Made by a program: the position numbers and the translations under genes. This document shows positions 1 to 7,164 of a DNA stretch of 15,835 nucleotides, piece after piece; within the stretch, counting starts at the first letter, position 1; each line of letters begins with the position of its first letter. Source of the stretch: DATIXD01 sp035518875 (GTDB lineage: Bacteria > Pseudomonadota > Gammaproteobacteria > Methylococcales > Methylococcaceae); assembly GCA_035518875.1 (NCBI GenBank), contig DATIXD010000391.1, positions 1-15,835 on the forward strand. Reading direction: 5' to 3'. Under the pieces are notes generated by a model, which had not been told where the DNA came from, did not search any database, and saw only the letters and a list, made by a program, of their open reading frames with translations.

Positions 1-327
1 CACCTCGCCCAGCCGCATTCTCGGCTTCTCGCCGAGGCGTCCCTGCATCCGCGGCGCTCCGCCCGTTGGGGGAGAATGTTCTTGAATTAAGCTTTTTACT
101 CGCCGGTATGACGGCTTAATTCAACAGTATTACCGTTGGGGGAGGAGATGACCGCGTGACTTTACTTTCTAGACAAGCATTAAGAGTCTCCGTGACCCGG
201 AATGCTCGCTTTATGGCATATAAAATGCTCAATTAAAACTGAAGTCTAAATTCCGACATAGGCCCCATATCGGAGTATTCGAGTTACCAAGGCCGGTCTT
301 TCTCATTTTCAGCGAGAGGACATGATC
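1..327. other. Gene-free left edge with small repeats
   Basis: I find no convincing gene here. The stretch holds a short hairpin at 20-36 (CTCGGC/GCCGAG), a 12-base direct repeat CCGTTGGGGGAG at 63-74 and 133-144, and an 11-base inverted repeat TTGAATTAAGC (82-92) / GCTTAATTCAA (114-124) around a 21-base loop. Base composition turns AT-rich from about 150 to 300. A TATAAA-like string near 220 could be a -10 box for the small gene that follows, but no good -35 box stands at the right distance, so I do not call a promoter. The G-rich repeat and the AT-rich motif both recur in the gap at 2506-2875. Confidence 0.5.
82..124. repeat. 11-bp inverted repeat with 21-nt loop
   Basis: TTGAATTAAGC at 82-92 is the exact reverse complement of GCTTAATTCAA at 114-124. 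The overlapping 12-mer TTAATTCAACAG (116-127) recurs inverted at 2549-2560, and its last ten bases recur directly at 2725-2734, so this is part of an intergenic repeat family and not an isolated hairpin. No T-tract follows it on either strand, so a terminator role is unlikely. Confidence 0.5.
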
Positions 328-552
328 ATGAACGCAAGCATACAGACATCCGCACGCCGCCTTTTGAAAGCCATTGCCCTTTGGGGTTACGGCTGGAAAC
401 GCAGGAAACTCAAAGGATCTGCTTCCTACCGTATCGAATGGCAAGACCCTGCGTCCGGCCAATGGTATGGCGAAAAAGCCGCGCTCAAACTCCTGAAGGT
501 TCAAGCATTGGCGGAATTCGAGCGATCCTCGCGCAGAAGATCCCACCACTGA
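328..552 (+). CDS. Small basic protein of unknown function
   Basis: An ORF of 74 codons with no family I recognise. The start was chosen at the second of two in-frame ATGs (322 and 328), because the purine-rich GAGAGGA at 314-320 lies 7 bases before 328 but only 1 base before 322. The product begins MNASIQTSARRLLKAIALWG, is rich in Lys and Arg, and ends in a basic tail (RSSRRRSHH). The middle, with YRIEWQDPASGQWYGEK, looks like a compact beta-hairpin with several Trp and Tyr; a helical segment of Leu, Ala and Lys follows. There is no signal peptide or membrane segment. It converges on the large membrane-protein gene with a 48-base gap. The good ribosome site supports a real gene; DNA or RNA binding is only a guess from its charge. 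Confidence 0.5.
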   Translation: MNASIQTSARRLLKAIALWGYGWKRRKLKGSASYRIEWQDPASGQWYGEKAALKLLKVQALAEFERSSRRRSHH

Positions 553-600
553 GCGGTCGCTACGGTTTTTCACAACCTCTGAGTGAAGGCCGCCGGAACT

Positions 601-2505
601 TCACCAGGATTCGATATCCAGATCGGGAAATTCGGCGCGCATGGCGCCGTCTTTCCAGCTCACCGTGCCGATGTTCCGCCAGGGTTGGCGGAGGTTGTAA
701 GCGCGCAGGTCCTTTTGCCAATCCATGGGTACTCGCACTTCCTTCATCTTGATGATGAATTCCGTATTTCTGACATCCAGTCCCAGTTTGTCGCCCCAGA
801 ACGTCGTCACCTGCATGAGCGCCTTGTCGAGGCGGTGGCGATTTATATGGGGGGTCACCGCGATGTTTGCCCACCAGCACTGAATGCGCCCCCAGTTCGG
901 CGCGACGATGCGGCCTTCCTGATTGACGAACGGTAGCCATTGCTCCCGGCCGTCCTTGTCCTTCCAGGTGATGGCGAGGATATGGTTATAGCCCAGGAAG
1001 TGATCGTGCATGTACAGGGCGTGCGGGGTGATGCCGAGGAAGGTGTGCGAGAACAGCAGCACGGCGTTGCTCGCGCCTTCCAACACCTGGCCGGCTTCCG
1101 AGGTGGTGTGGCCCTTGTTCAGGCGGTAGACGATGCCGAACTGGATGGTGCTGTTGAGCTGCAGCAGGATCACCAGAACCAGGAACTTGGCGATGAGCAT
1201 CGCCTGCCGCCGGGGCGGGCCCGCGTAATCGGCGTAAAGCCGGGTGAGGGGATCGTCTTCGGGGCGCGGAGCCGCTGCGGCGCAGGTTTCGTCGCAAACG
1301 ATGCGCGCGCGGTTGTCGGCGATGCGGCGGTATACCGCTCTTCCTAGGTGATAAATGCCGGCGATGCGCATGAGCAGGGCCAGTGGGGCCAGGTAGATCA
1401 TGGCAGACAGGATGCGGATGTAGGTGTCGATGCCCGAAAACAGTCGACCCTGACGGTTCAGGGCGTACAGGTCTTTCAGCAGTTCGGCTTCGGGCACGCT
1501 GTCCAGTTGCCGGTAGTCCTTGGCATGGGTCTGCAAATCCTTGAAATCGACCGCACCCAATATGTCGAAGTGGGACAGGATGAGCACCGTGCGATTGCAC
1601 AGCGGACACAGGCCGTCGTAGAGCACCGTCAGCGCCGGCTGGCGGCGACGCAGCAGCTTCCCAAGCGCCCGCCACCAGGAAAAGGGAACCAGCAGGGCGT
1701 ACGGTGCCAGCATGCCGAAGCCGAACTGGTAGATGTTCAGGGAGAGAATAATGCCGCCATGAAAGGCGACTCCGATCAACAGCAGCGGCACCCGGAAGCG
1801 GCGGAACCAGAACAGGGGCAGGAACAGGAACTGGAAGACGATGAGGGAGTAGCCAGTGATCTGTTCGGCGAGCTTGTTGTTGAGCAGCCAGCTCATGTCC
1901 AGGGGCGACATGTAGTAGGGCATGGTTGGCGGCAGCCAGGCGCCCATGCCGTTGCGCCAGAATTCGGCGGACAGCTTGTGTATACCGGCATCCAGATACA
2001 AGAGTCCCAGTACGATGGCCAGCGGGAGGTAGTAGCAGAGCACGGAGACCGTCTCCGGGGGCCGATAGGGGCGGCCGGGGACGGAATACTTGAGTCTGAG
2101 CCGCAACTTGTCGAGCGACAATGCCCGCTCGGACGGCAAAAAGATCATCAGGAAGCTGATTCCGATCATCATCTGGTCGAAGCCGCCGTCGAATTCCAGC
2201 CACATCGGCGTAAAGCCGACGAAAACGATCCACAGCAGATAATTGGCGACAGCCGCCAGGCGGGTCCGATAGCCCAGAATCAGGCAAAAGGCCGCCACCG
2301 CCCAGAGCGCCAGGAACAGGTCGACCACCGGGGAGGCCATCTCCATGAAGGGTATGGGGTCGAAGATGAGATGGCGGAAATACAGCAGGAAAATGATTTC
2401 CTGCAGCGCGACCAGGCCGAACAGTATGCGGAAAACGCCAAGTCCTGTGGCCGGAACCTGCTTTTCGATCCCTCGTTGAATCAGGGTGCGTAGAGTTCGA
2501 ATCAT
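601..2505 (-). CDS. HTTM / DCC (DUF393) fusion membrane protein
   Basis: A 634-residue inner-membrane protein. Residues about 15-285 hold several hydrophobic helices with the look of the HTTM domain related to vitamin-K-dependent gamma-carboxylase, including LDAGIHKLSAEFW (171-183) and a later FHGG...GMLAPYALLVPF stretch (249-276). Residues about 293-405 form a DCC/DUF393 domain: the signature DGLCPLCN is at 297-304, with the CxxC pair Cys300/Cys303, so a thiol-disulfide redox role is expected from the family. One more membrane helix lies near 439-459, then a soluble tail of about 170 residues with many aromatic residues that I cannot assign. HTTM and DCC domains are known in neighbouring or fused genes; the substrate is unknown. 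ATG start at 2505, with a weak ribosome site. It is flanked by gaps on both sides and looks monocistronic. Confidence 0.82.
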   Translation of the reverse strand: MIRTLRTLIQRGIEKQVPATGLGVFRILFGLVALQEIIFLLYFRHLIFDPIPFMEMASPVVDLFLALWAVAAFCLILGYRTRLAAVANYLLWIVFVGFTPMWLEFDGGFDQMMIGISFLMIFLPSERALSLDKLRLRLKYSVPGRPYRPPETVSVLCYYLPLAIVLGLLYLDAGIHKLSAEFWRNGMGAWLPPTMPYYMSPLDMSWLLNNKLAEQITGYSLIVFQFLFLPLFWFRRFRVPLLLIGVAFHGGIILSLNIYQFGFGMLAPYALLVPFSWWRALGKLLRRRQPALTVLYDGLCPLCNRTVLILSHFDILGAVDFKDLQTHAKDYRQLDSVPEAELLKDLYALNRQGRLFSGIDTYIRILSAMIYLAPLALLMRIAGIYHLGRAVYRRIADNRARIVCDETCAAAAPRPEDDPLTRLYADYAGPPRRQAMLIAKFLVLVILLQLNSTIQFGIVYRLNKGHTTSEAGQVLEGASNAVLLFSHTFLGITPHALYMHDHFLGYNHILAITWKDKDGREQWLPFVNQEGRIVAPNWGRIQCWWANIAVTPHINRHRLDKALMQVTTFWGDKLGLDVRNTEFIIKMKEVRVPMDWQKDLRAYNLRQPWRNIGTVSWKDGAMRAEFPDLDIESW

Positions 2506-2875
2506 GGCGCTTAAATCTGGCTAGGGCGCAGGAGGGTGTAGGGCAATGCTGTTGAATTAACAACCGGCGCTTCGATCTCAGTCCTTCCCCCCACAAGAGA
2601 GAGCCGAAGGCGAGGGGGCTTTAGGTAGAGGCGACCCAAAAAGAGTGGTGACAGCTCACTTGATCGCCCCCATCCCAGCCTTCCCCCGTGGGGGGGAGGC
2701 GCAACAAATGTCGGCACGAAGCCAAATTCAACAGAATTGAAGGTGCAAGGCGACCTTCGAGTGTTTCGGCGAGCTTTTTGCCTCTTGATGAAGACCCTAC
2801 CATGGACGCATCGCCTTGATTATCCATCCGCGCCGGGAGAAAGCGGGATCTGACGGATACCGCTGCCTGCCCGGA
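2506..2875. other. Intergenic stretch with degraded repeats
   Basis: No gene is supported here. The short frames on the minus strand are low-complexity translations of repeats. The stretch holds GTTGAATTAAC at 2551-2561, G/C-run motifs at about 2580-2620 and 2665-2700 of the kind found in dispersed proteobacterial intergenic repeats (a run of C, a short spacer, a run of G), and TTCAACAGAATTGAA near 2727-2741, which can fold as a five-base stem. The G-run at 2681-2699 resembles the repeat at 63-74 and 133-144. Confidence 0.5.
2549..2560. repeat. 12-mer inverted copy of 116-127
   Basis: CTGTTGAATTAA here is the exact reverse complement of TTAATTCAACAG at 116-127. The two copies lie on either side of the 328-552 / 601-2505 gene pair. 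A third, shorter copy (AATTCAACAG) is at 2725-2734. The match is short and AT-rich, so it marks related intergenic repeats more safely than the ends of a mobile element. Confidence 0.4.
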
Positions 2876-3280
2876 TTATTTGATTTTCAGGAGGGCCTTG
2901 CCTTCGCTGTCGAACCGGCAGAAGCCCCCGGCAAAATATCTGGCGCAATCCTTGGTCTGCTCGATTCTCGCCTCATCCTCGCTGAGGTGAATCTTGAGCT
3001 CGCAATAATGGGCTTCACCTTCCGCCTGCTTTTTCAAAGTCAATTCGTTCTCGCTGACCATTTTCGCTTCGCCGGAAATCTCGGCGGAGCAGGCTTTTTC
3101 GCGGACTTCCTGAGCGGTCGGTTCGAAATCGACATCAATGAGTACCTTGATAGTATCCTTGTGCTTGATGATTTTGAGGTGCTGGACGTGACCGCCGTCC
3201 TTGCGGATGTAATGATCGGCGCCGGCGAAAACGCTGGCTGAGAACAGCAGGCCCAAACCCATGACAATGATCTTTTTCAT
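2876..3280 (-). CDS. Secreted four-cysteine protein, function unknown
   Basis: A 134-residue protein with a clear Sec signal peptide: MKKIIVMGLGLLFSASVFA, likely cut after Ala19. The mature part is about 115 residues, charged, with no membrane segment, and has exactly four cysteines (in KACSAE, HYCELK, KDCARY and GFCRFD). That suggests two disulfide bonds in the periplasm. Alternating strands and the C-terminal CARYFAGGFCRFD give the look of a small beta-barrel; a faint likeness to secreted lysozyme-inhibitor-type proteins is speculation. The ATG at 3280 is preceded by a strong ribosome site (AAGAAGGG, spacing about 7). It lies 72 bases downstream of dapD in the same direction, with a hairpin repeat between them, so it may be read through from dapCD or have its own promoter. 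Confidence 0.72.
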   Translation of the reverse strand: MKKIIVMGLGLLFSASVFAGADHYIRKDGGHVQHLKIIKHKDTIKVLIDVDFEPTAQEVREKACSAEISGEAKMVSENELTLKKQAEGEAHYCELKIHLSEDEARIEQTKDCARYFAGGFCRFDSEGKALLKIK

Positions 3281-3319
3281 AGCGATACCCTTCTTTGGTG
3301 TGGTTGGATTGATGGGTAG

Positions 3320-3345
3320 GTTGGGTTAGCGAAGCGTAACCCAAC
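3320..3345 (-). repeat. Hairpin repeat after dapD
   Basis: Perfect 9-base arms GTTGGGTTA (3320-3328) and TAACCCAAC (3337-3345) around an 8-base loop. The element starts 7 bases after the dapD stop codon. The same element occurs after dapE (7134-7164), and a degenerate copy follows yffB (5953-5978). No T-run follows in the direction of dapD transcription, so it is not a standard intrinsic terminator; it may protect the 3' end of the mRNA or be a REP-like repeat. Confidence 0.75.
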
Positions 3346-3352
3346 AAAGCCT

Positions 3353-4168
3353 TTAATCGCGCAGCAATTCGTTGATCCCGACCTTGCTCCGGGTTCTTTC
3401 GTCCACCTGCTTGATGATCACGGCGCAATAAAGGCTGTGGCTGCCGTCCTTCGCGGGCAGGTTGCCGGAAACGACCACCGAGCCGGCCGGGACGCGTCCA
3501 TAGGTGGTTTCGCCGGTGATGCGGTTGTAGATCTTGGTGCTCTGGCCGATGTAGACGCCCATCGAAATCACCGAGCCTTCCTCGACCACCACGCCCTCGA
3601 CCACTTCCGAGCGTGCGCCGATGAAGCAATTGTCCTCGATGATGGTGGGGCCGGCCTGCAAGGGCTCCAGCACGCCGCCGATACCGACGCCGCCTGAAAG
3701 GTGCACGTTCTTGCCGATCTGGGCACAGGAGCCGACCGTGGCCCAAGTGTCCACCATCGTGCCCGAATCCACGTAGGCGCCGATGTTGACGAAGGAGGGC
3801 ATGAGCACGACATTCGGCGCGATGTAAGCGCCTTTGCGCACGGCGGCGGGCGGCACCACGCGGGCACCGACCGCCTGGAACTCGTTTTCCCCAAAACCGG
3901 CAAACTTTGGGGCTACCTTATCGAAGTACATGGTTTCCCCGCCATTCATGACGAAGTTGTCGCGGATTCTGAAGGAAAGAAGAACGGCCTTCTTCAGCCA
4001 TTGATTGACTATCCATTGACCGTCCACTTTCTCGGCTACCCGGCGCTTGCCGCTGTCGAGCAGATGAATGGATTCGAGGATTGCTTCTTCGACTTCCCGG
4101 CTGACAGATGCTGGAGAAATCTCGGCACGGTTTTCAAAAGCCTGGTTGATGATGTTTTCTAATGACAT
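3353..4168 (-). CDS. dapD: Tetrahydrodipicolinate N-succinyltransferase DapD
   Basis: Transfers succinyl from succinyl-CoA to tetrahydrodipicolinate, the first step of the succinylase branch to meso-diaminopimelate and lysine; cytoplasmic. The length of 271 residues is typical of DapD. An N-terminal helical domain (about 1-100) precedes a left-handed beta-helix of hexapeptide repeats (about 105-250), seen in stretches such as VNIGAYVDSGTMVDTWATVG (127-146) and EVVEGVVVEEGSVISMGVYI (188-207). The MVDTWATVGSCAQIGKNVH core is characteristic of the family. ATG start at 4168 with AAGAAGAT just upstream. The gene begins 15 bases after the dapC stop and its ribosome site sits at the end of dapC, so the two are almost surely one operon with coupled translation. 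Confidence 0.97.
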   Translation of the reverse strand: MSLENIINQAFENRAEISPASVSREVEEAILESIHLLDSGKRRVAEKVDGQWIVNQWLKKAVLLSFRIRDNFVMNGGETMYFDKVAPKFAGFGENEFQAVGARVVPPAAVRKGAYIAPNVVLMPSFVNIGAYVDSGTMVDTWATVGSCAQIGKNVHLSGGVGIGGVLEPLQAGPTIIEDNCFIGARSEVVEGVVVEEGSVISMGVYIGQSTKIYNRITGETTYGRVPAGSVVVSGNLPAKDGSHSLYCAVIIKQVDERTRSKVGINELLRD

Positions 4169-4183
4169 GGCGATCTTCTTGAT

Positions 4184-5380
4184 TTAAAGGGATTGAACGA
4201 ATTCTTTGATGCGGAGGGCCGCTTCCACGCATTCTTCCAGGGGAGCGACCAGGGCCAGGCGGACATGATCGCGGCCAGGATCGACGCCGCCGCTTTCCCG
4301 CGAGAGGTAACTGCCGGGAAGTACGGTGACATTCTGGTCGGCAAATAAATCGCGGGCGAAGGTCTCGCCGGCGATGGGCGTGCGCGGCCAGAGATAAAAG
4401 CCGGCGGGCGGCATCGCAACATCCAGTACCTCGCTCAGGATTTCGTGAACGGCCGCGAACTTCTTCCGATAGATGGCGCGGTTTTCCTTCACATGCGCCT
4501 CGTCGCGCCAGGCCGCGATGCTGGCGTGTTGCACCGGCAGGGACATCGCACAGCCGTGGTAAGTGCGGTACAGCAGGTATTTCCCGAGAATCTCGGCATC
4601 CCCGGCCACGAATCCTGAGCGCAGGCCGGGCGCGTTGGATCGCTTGGATAGGCTGTGGAAAACCACGCAGTTTTTGAAATCCGCGTTGCCCATCGCATGG
4701 GCCGTTTGCAGCAGGCCGGGCGGCGGGTTGGCCTCGTCCGCGTAAAGCTCGCAATAGCATTCGTCCGAGGCGATGACGAAACCGAAGCGCTCGGCCAGTC
4801 GGACGAGCTTTTCCTGGGTGGCGGCATTTATCACCGCGCCGCTCGGGTTGCCTGGCGAGCAGATGTAGAGGAGCTTGCAGCGCGCCCAGATCGAATCCGG
4901 CACGGCATCGAAATCGGGCAAGTAGCCGGTTTCGCGTGTGGCATTCAGAAAATGAGGTTCCGCCCCTGCCAACAAGGCCGCGCCTTCGTAAATCTGGTAG
5001 AAGGGGTTGGGCATCAAGACCAGCGGCTTTTCGCCCGCATCGACCACGCACTGGGCGAAGGAAAACAGCGCTTCGCGGGTGCCGGCCACCGGCAATATGT
5101 GCCGTTCCGGATCGACCGTCGAGATCGGCAGCCGGAAACGATTGCTCAGCCATTGCGCAATGGTCTGCCGGAGCTTGGGGATGCCCCTGGTGGCGGGGTA
5201 ATTGGTCAGTCCGTGCAGATGGGCGATCAAGGCTTCGCTGATGAAATGCGGCGTGGGATGTTGCGGCTCGCCGATGGACAGCGCAATGTGCGGCTTGTCG
5301 CTCGGCGCTTGCAGACCCTGTTTCAGCCGCGCGAGCTTCTCGAACGGATAGGGCTGCAGTTTTTGCAGATTGGGGTTCAT
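4184..5380 (-). CDS. dapC: Succinyldiaminopimelate transaminase DapC
   Basis: A PLP enzyme of aminotransferase class I/II that uses glutamate to aminate N-succinyl-2-amino-6-ketopimelate, the step after DapD. The product is 398 residues. Visible signatures are SIGEPQHPTPHF (35-46), YPATRGIP (61-68), SPGNPSG (175-181), ASDECYCELY (204-213) and SLSKRSNAPGLRSGF (243-257), where Lys246 is the expected Schiff-base lysine. The sequence fits the DapC group of beta- and gammaproteobacteria better than general aspartate transaminases, and its place beside dapD supports this. A TTG directly before the ATG would add one residue; I use the ATG at 5380. A good promoter lies about 100 bases upstream. Confidence 0.95.
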   Translation of the reverse strand: MNPNLQKLQPYPFEKLARLKQGLQAPSDKPHIALSIGEPQHPTPHFISEALIAHLHGLTNYPATRGIPKLRQTIAQWLSNRFRLPISTVDPERHILPVAGTREALFSFAQCVVDAGEKPLVLMPNPFYQIYEGAALLAGAEPHFLNATRETGYLPDFDAVPDSIWARCKLLYICSPGNPSGAVINAATQEKLVRLAERFGFVIASDECYCELYADEANPPPGLLQTAHAMGNADFKNCVVFHSLSKRSNAPGLRSGFVAGDAEILGKYLLYRTYHGCAMSLPVQHASIAAWRDEAHVKENRAIYRKKFAAVHEILSEVLDVAMPPAGFYLWPRTPIAGETFARDLFADQNVTVLPGSYLSRESGGVDPGRDHVRLALVAPLEECVEAALRIKEFVQSL

Positions 5381-5478
5381 CAACGGGCGATTATTCTCGA
5401 TCTGTGGGTTGTTGCCACCAATGCGCGATTTTGTTCAGAACCGGCGCGTCCCGTCCTGTCCTTTGAGAGGGGGCGAAT

Positions 5479-5507
5479 AGTATAGGGGATCGTGCCGAGG
5501 CTTCCAA
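5479..5507 (-). promoter_or_regulatory. Sigma-70-type promoter for dapC-dapD
   Basis: On the minus strand, TTGGAA (5507-5502) is followed after exactly 17 bases by TATACT (5484-5479). This matches the -35 consensus at four of six and the -10 consensus at five of six positions. Transcription would start near 5472, giving a leader of about 90 bases before the dapC ATG. I see no riboswitch-like structure in that leader. Confidence 0.6.
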
Positions 5508-5564
5508 CAACATACGGGGGACGACGGGCATCGAGGTATAAGGCGAATGTGGCGGTGATGCGTT

Positions 5565-5570
5565 TATAAT
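5565..5570 (+). promoter_or_regulatory. Consensus -10 box for yffB-dapE
   Basis: A perfect TATAAT on the plus strand, about 30 bases before the yffB ATG, would place the start of transcription near 5577. The -35 region at the right distance (GGCGAA around 5542-5547) is poor, and there is no extended -10 TG, so the promoter may be weak or need an activator. It lies back to back with the dapC promoter in the same gap. Confidence 0.45.
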
Positions 5571-5599
5571 CGGGCACAAAAACGGGATTCATTACCAAC

Positions 5600-5941
5600 A
5601 TGCTTATTCTCTACGGCATCAAGAACTGCGACACCGTCAAGAAAGCCCGGCAGTGGCTGGAAAGTCAGGGTCATGAATACCACTTCCATGATTTTCGCGC
5701 CGATGGCCTCGATTCCGCCGTGTTGGAGCGTTTTGAAATGAATTTGGGCTGGGAGAGGCTACTGAACCGGCGGGGCACGAGCTGGCGCAAGCTGGAGGAA
5801 AGCGCGCGCGATAACCTTGACCGGGAAACGGCTTTGGCACTGATGCTGGATCATCCGACCATCATCAAGCGGCCGGTACTGGAAGCGGGCGGGAAGACCC
5901 TCATCGGCTTCACGCCGGATTATTATGCGAGTGAACTCTAA
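5600..5941 (+). CDS. yffB: ArsC/Spx-family protein, YffB-like
   Basis: A 113-residue thioredoxin-fold protein of the ArsC/Spx/MgsR superfamily. The N-terminal LILYGIKNCDTVKKARQWL (2-20) carries the single active-site-type Cys10 of this group, followed by HDFRADGLD and later PTIIKRPVLE and GFTPDYY, all typical of the YffB branch. E. coli yffB also lies directly upstream of dapE, which supports the name. A genuine arsenate reductase role is unlikely: no ars genes are nearby, and YffB proteins are not established arsenate reductases. The true substrate is not known to me. The gene is 61 bases from dapE in the same direction, probably co-transcribed, with a degenerate hairpin repeat between them. 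Confidence 0.9.
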   Translation: MLILYGIKNCDTVKKARQWLESQGHEYHFHDFRADGLDSAVLERFEMNLGWERLLNRRGTSWRKLEESARDNLDRETALALMLDHPTIIKRPVLEAGGKTLIGFTPDYYASEL

Positions 5942-5952
5942 GGAATCTTTTT

Positions 5953-5978
5953 GATGGGTTACGATTCGCTAACTCACC
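5953..5978 (+). repeat. Degenerate hairpin repeat after yffB
   Basis: This 26-base stretch starts 11 bases after the yffB stop and matches the element downstream of dapD, read in the same sense relative to the gene, at 22 of 26 positions by my count. Its arms (GATGGGTTA and TAACTCACC) no longer pair fully. It sits inside the yffB-dapE transcription unit. Confidence 0.6.
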
Positions 5979-6002
5979 CCACGATAAGCCGGTAAGCCAT
6001 AT

Positions 6003-7130
6003 ATGACCAACAGCCTCAAACTCACTCAAGAACTGATTCGCCGCGAGTCGGTCACACCCGAAGATGCCGGCTGCATGGACCTCATCGCCTCCCGGTTGGA
6101 ACCCCTCGGTTTCAAGGCCGAGTGGCTCAATTTCGGTGACACCAAGAACATTTGGCTTAGGCGAGGTCAGGCCGCGCCCCTGTTCGTGTTCCTGGGGCAT
6201 ACCGACGTGGTGCCGCCGGGTCCCCTGGAAGACTGGAGTTCGCCGCCGTTCGAGCCGGAAATCCGGGGCGGTGTCCTCTATGGTCGGGGGGCGGCGGATA
6301 TGAAAAGCAGCATCGCCGCGATGGTCACGGCATTGGAAAGATTTGTCACCCGACTTCCGGACCACAAAGGTTCCATCGCCGTGCTGTTGACCAGCGACGA
6401 GGAGGGAGCCGCCACCGATGGGGTGGTGAAGGTGGTTGAAGCGCTCAAGGCGCGGGGTGAGCGGATCGACTGGTGCCTGATCGGCGAGCCTTCCAGTTTC
6501 GAGAGGCTGGGCGATGTGATTCGCGTGGGGCGGCGCGGTTCGCTGTGCGGCGTGCTGCGCGTATTCGGCGTGCAGGGTCATGTGGCCTATCCGGACAAGG
6601 CCGAGAATCCGATTCACGGCTTCGCGCCTGCCCTGGCGGAACTGACCGCGGAAGTTTGGGATACCGGCAACGAGTTTTTCCCGCCCACCCGTTTTCAGGT
6701 TTCCAACATTCATTCGGGAACCGGGGCGGAAAACGTGATTCCTGGACGCCTGGAGGTCCTGTTCAATTTCCGCTTCTCCACGGCTCTGACCGAGGAAGAC
6801 ATCAAGCATCGCGTCCACGCCATTCTGGACAGGCACGGCTTGAAATACGAGCTGAGCTGGCGGCTTTCCGGGGCGCCATTCCTGACACCGGGCGCGGAAC
6901 TGATCGAGGCGACGCAACAGGCCCTGGAGCAGGTGGTCGGCAAACGCGCCCGGCCCGACACCGGCGGCGGTACCTCCGACGGGCGATTTATCGCCCCGAC
7001 CGGCGCGCAGGTGGTGGAGTTAGGGCCGTTGAACGGCAGCATCCACAAGATCGACGAACACACGCCCGTCGAGGACATCGATACCCTGTCGCGGGTTTAC
7101 GAGGGGGTGTTGGTGAATCTGCTGGCTTAG
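6003..7130 (+). CDS. dapE: Succinyl-diaminopimelate desuccinylase DapE
   Basis: A dinuclear zinc peptidase-family M20 enzyme that hydrolyses N-succinyl-LL-diaminopimelate to LL-diaminopimelate and succinate. The 375 residues match the family length. All expected metal and catalytic residues are present: His66 in GHTDVVP, Asp99 in GRGAADMKSS, catalytic Glu133 and ligand Glu134 in SDEEG, Glu162 in IGEPSS, and His348 in GSIHKIDE. The dimerisation domain lies at about 180-290 and includes QGHVAYPDKAENPIH. Substrate-binding TGGGTSDGRF is at 320-329. ATG at 6003; the ribosome site is weak. Together with dapC and dapD it gives three of the four succinylase-branch steps in one locus (dapF is not in the window). 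Confidence 0.97.
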   Translation: MTNSLKLTQELIRRESVTPEDAGCMDLIASRLEPLGFKAEWLNFGDTKNIWLRRGQAAPLFVFLGHTDVVPPGPLEDWSSPPFEPEIRGGVLYGRGAADMKSSIAAMVTALERFVTRLPDHKGSIAVLLTSDEEGAATDGVVKVVEALKARGERIDWCLIGEPSSFERLGDVIRVGRRGSLCGVLRVFGVQGHVAYPDKAENPIHGFAPALAELTAEVWDTGNEFFPPTRFQVSNIHSGTGAENVIPGRLEVLFNFRFSTALTEEDIKHRVHAILDRHGLKYELSWRLSGAPFLTPGAELIEATQQALEQVVGKRARPDTGGGTSDGRFIAPTGAQVVELGPLNGSIHKIDEHTPVEDIDTLSRVYEGVLVNLLA

Positions 7131-7133
7131 CCT

Positions 7134-7164
7134 GTTGGGTTACGGCATCCGTCCCTAACCCAAC
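7134..7164 (+). repeat. Hairpin repeat after dapE
   Basis: Perfect arms GTTGGGTTA (7134-7142) and TAACCCAAC (7156-7164) with a 13-base loop, starting 3 bases after the dapE stop. The arms are identical to those after dapD and the orientation relative to the gene is the same; the trailing CTA is also shared. No T-run follows. Confidence 0.75.

Noticed and set aside
229..573. Minus-strand frame of 114 codons opposite the small basic ORF
   Set aside because: No ribosome site or family; the plus-strand ORF has a well-placed ribosome site.
1348..2493. Plus-strand open frame of 381 codons opposite the HTTM-DCC gene
   Set aside because: Antisense shadow rich in Gln, Glu and His with no recognisable family or ribosome site that outweighs the sense gene.
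986..2596. Long open frame (536 codons) on the minus strand, overlapping the HTTM-DCC gene in another frame
   Set aside because: It lies over a clearly real gene, its product is rich in Arg, Pro, His and Ala with no domain, and this is usual for alternate frames in high-GC DNA.
3320..3345. Intrinsic terminator for dapD
   Set aside because: The stem is good but no T-run follows in the direction of transcription, and identical stems recur after other genes, so a repeat family explains it better.
4134..5153. Minus-strand frame of 339 codons overlapping dapC
   Set aside because: Frame-shifted shadow of dapC with an Arg-rich, low-complexity product.
5600..5941. Arsenate reductase (ArsC) call for yffB
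   Set aside because: Superfamily likeness only; no ars genes nearby, and the position before dapE matches the YffB branch.
5910..6917. Minus-strand frame of 335 codons opposite dapE
   Set aside because: dapE has every catalytic residue in the sense frame; the antisense product has no domain.
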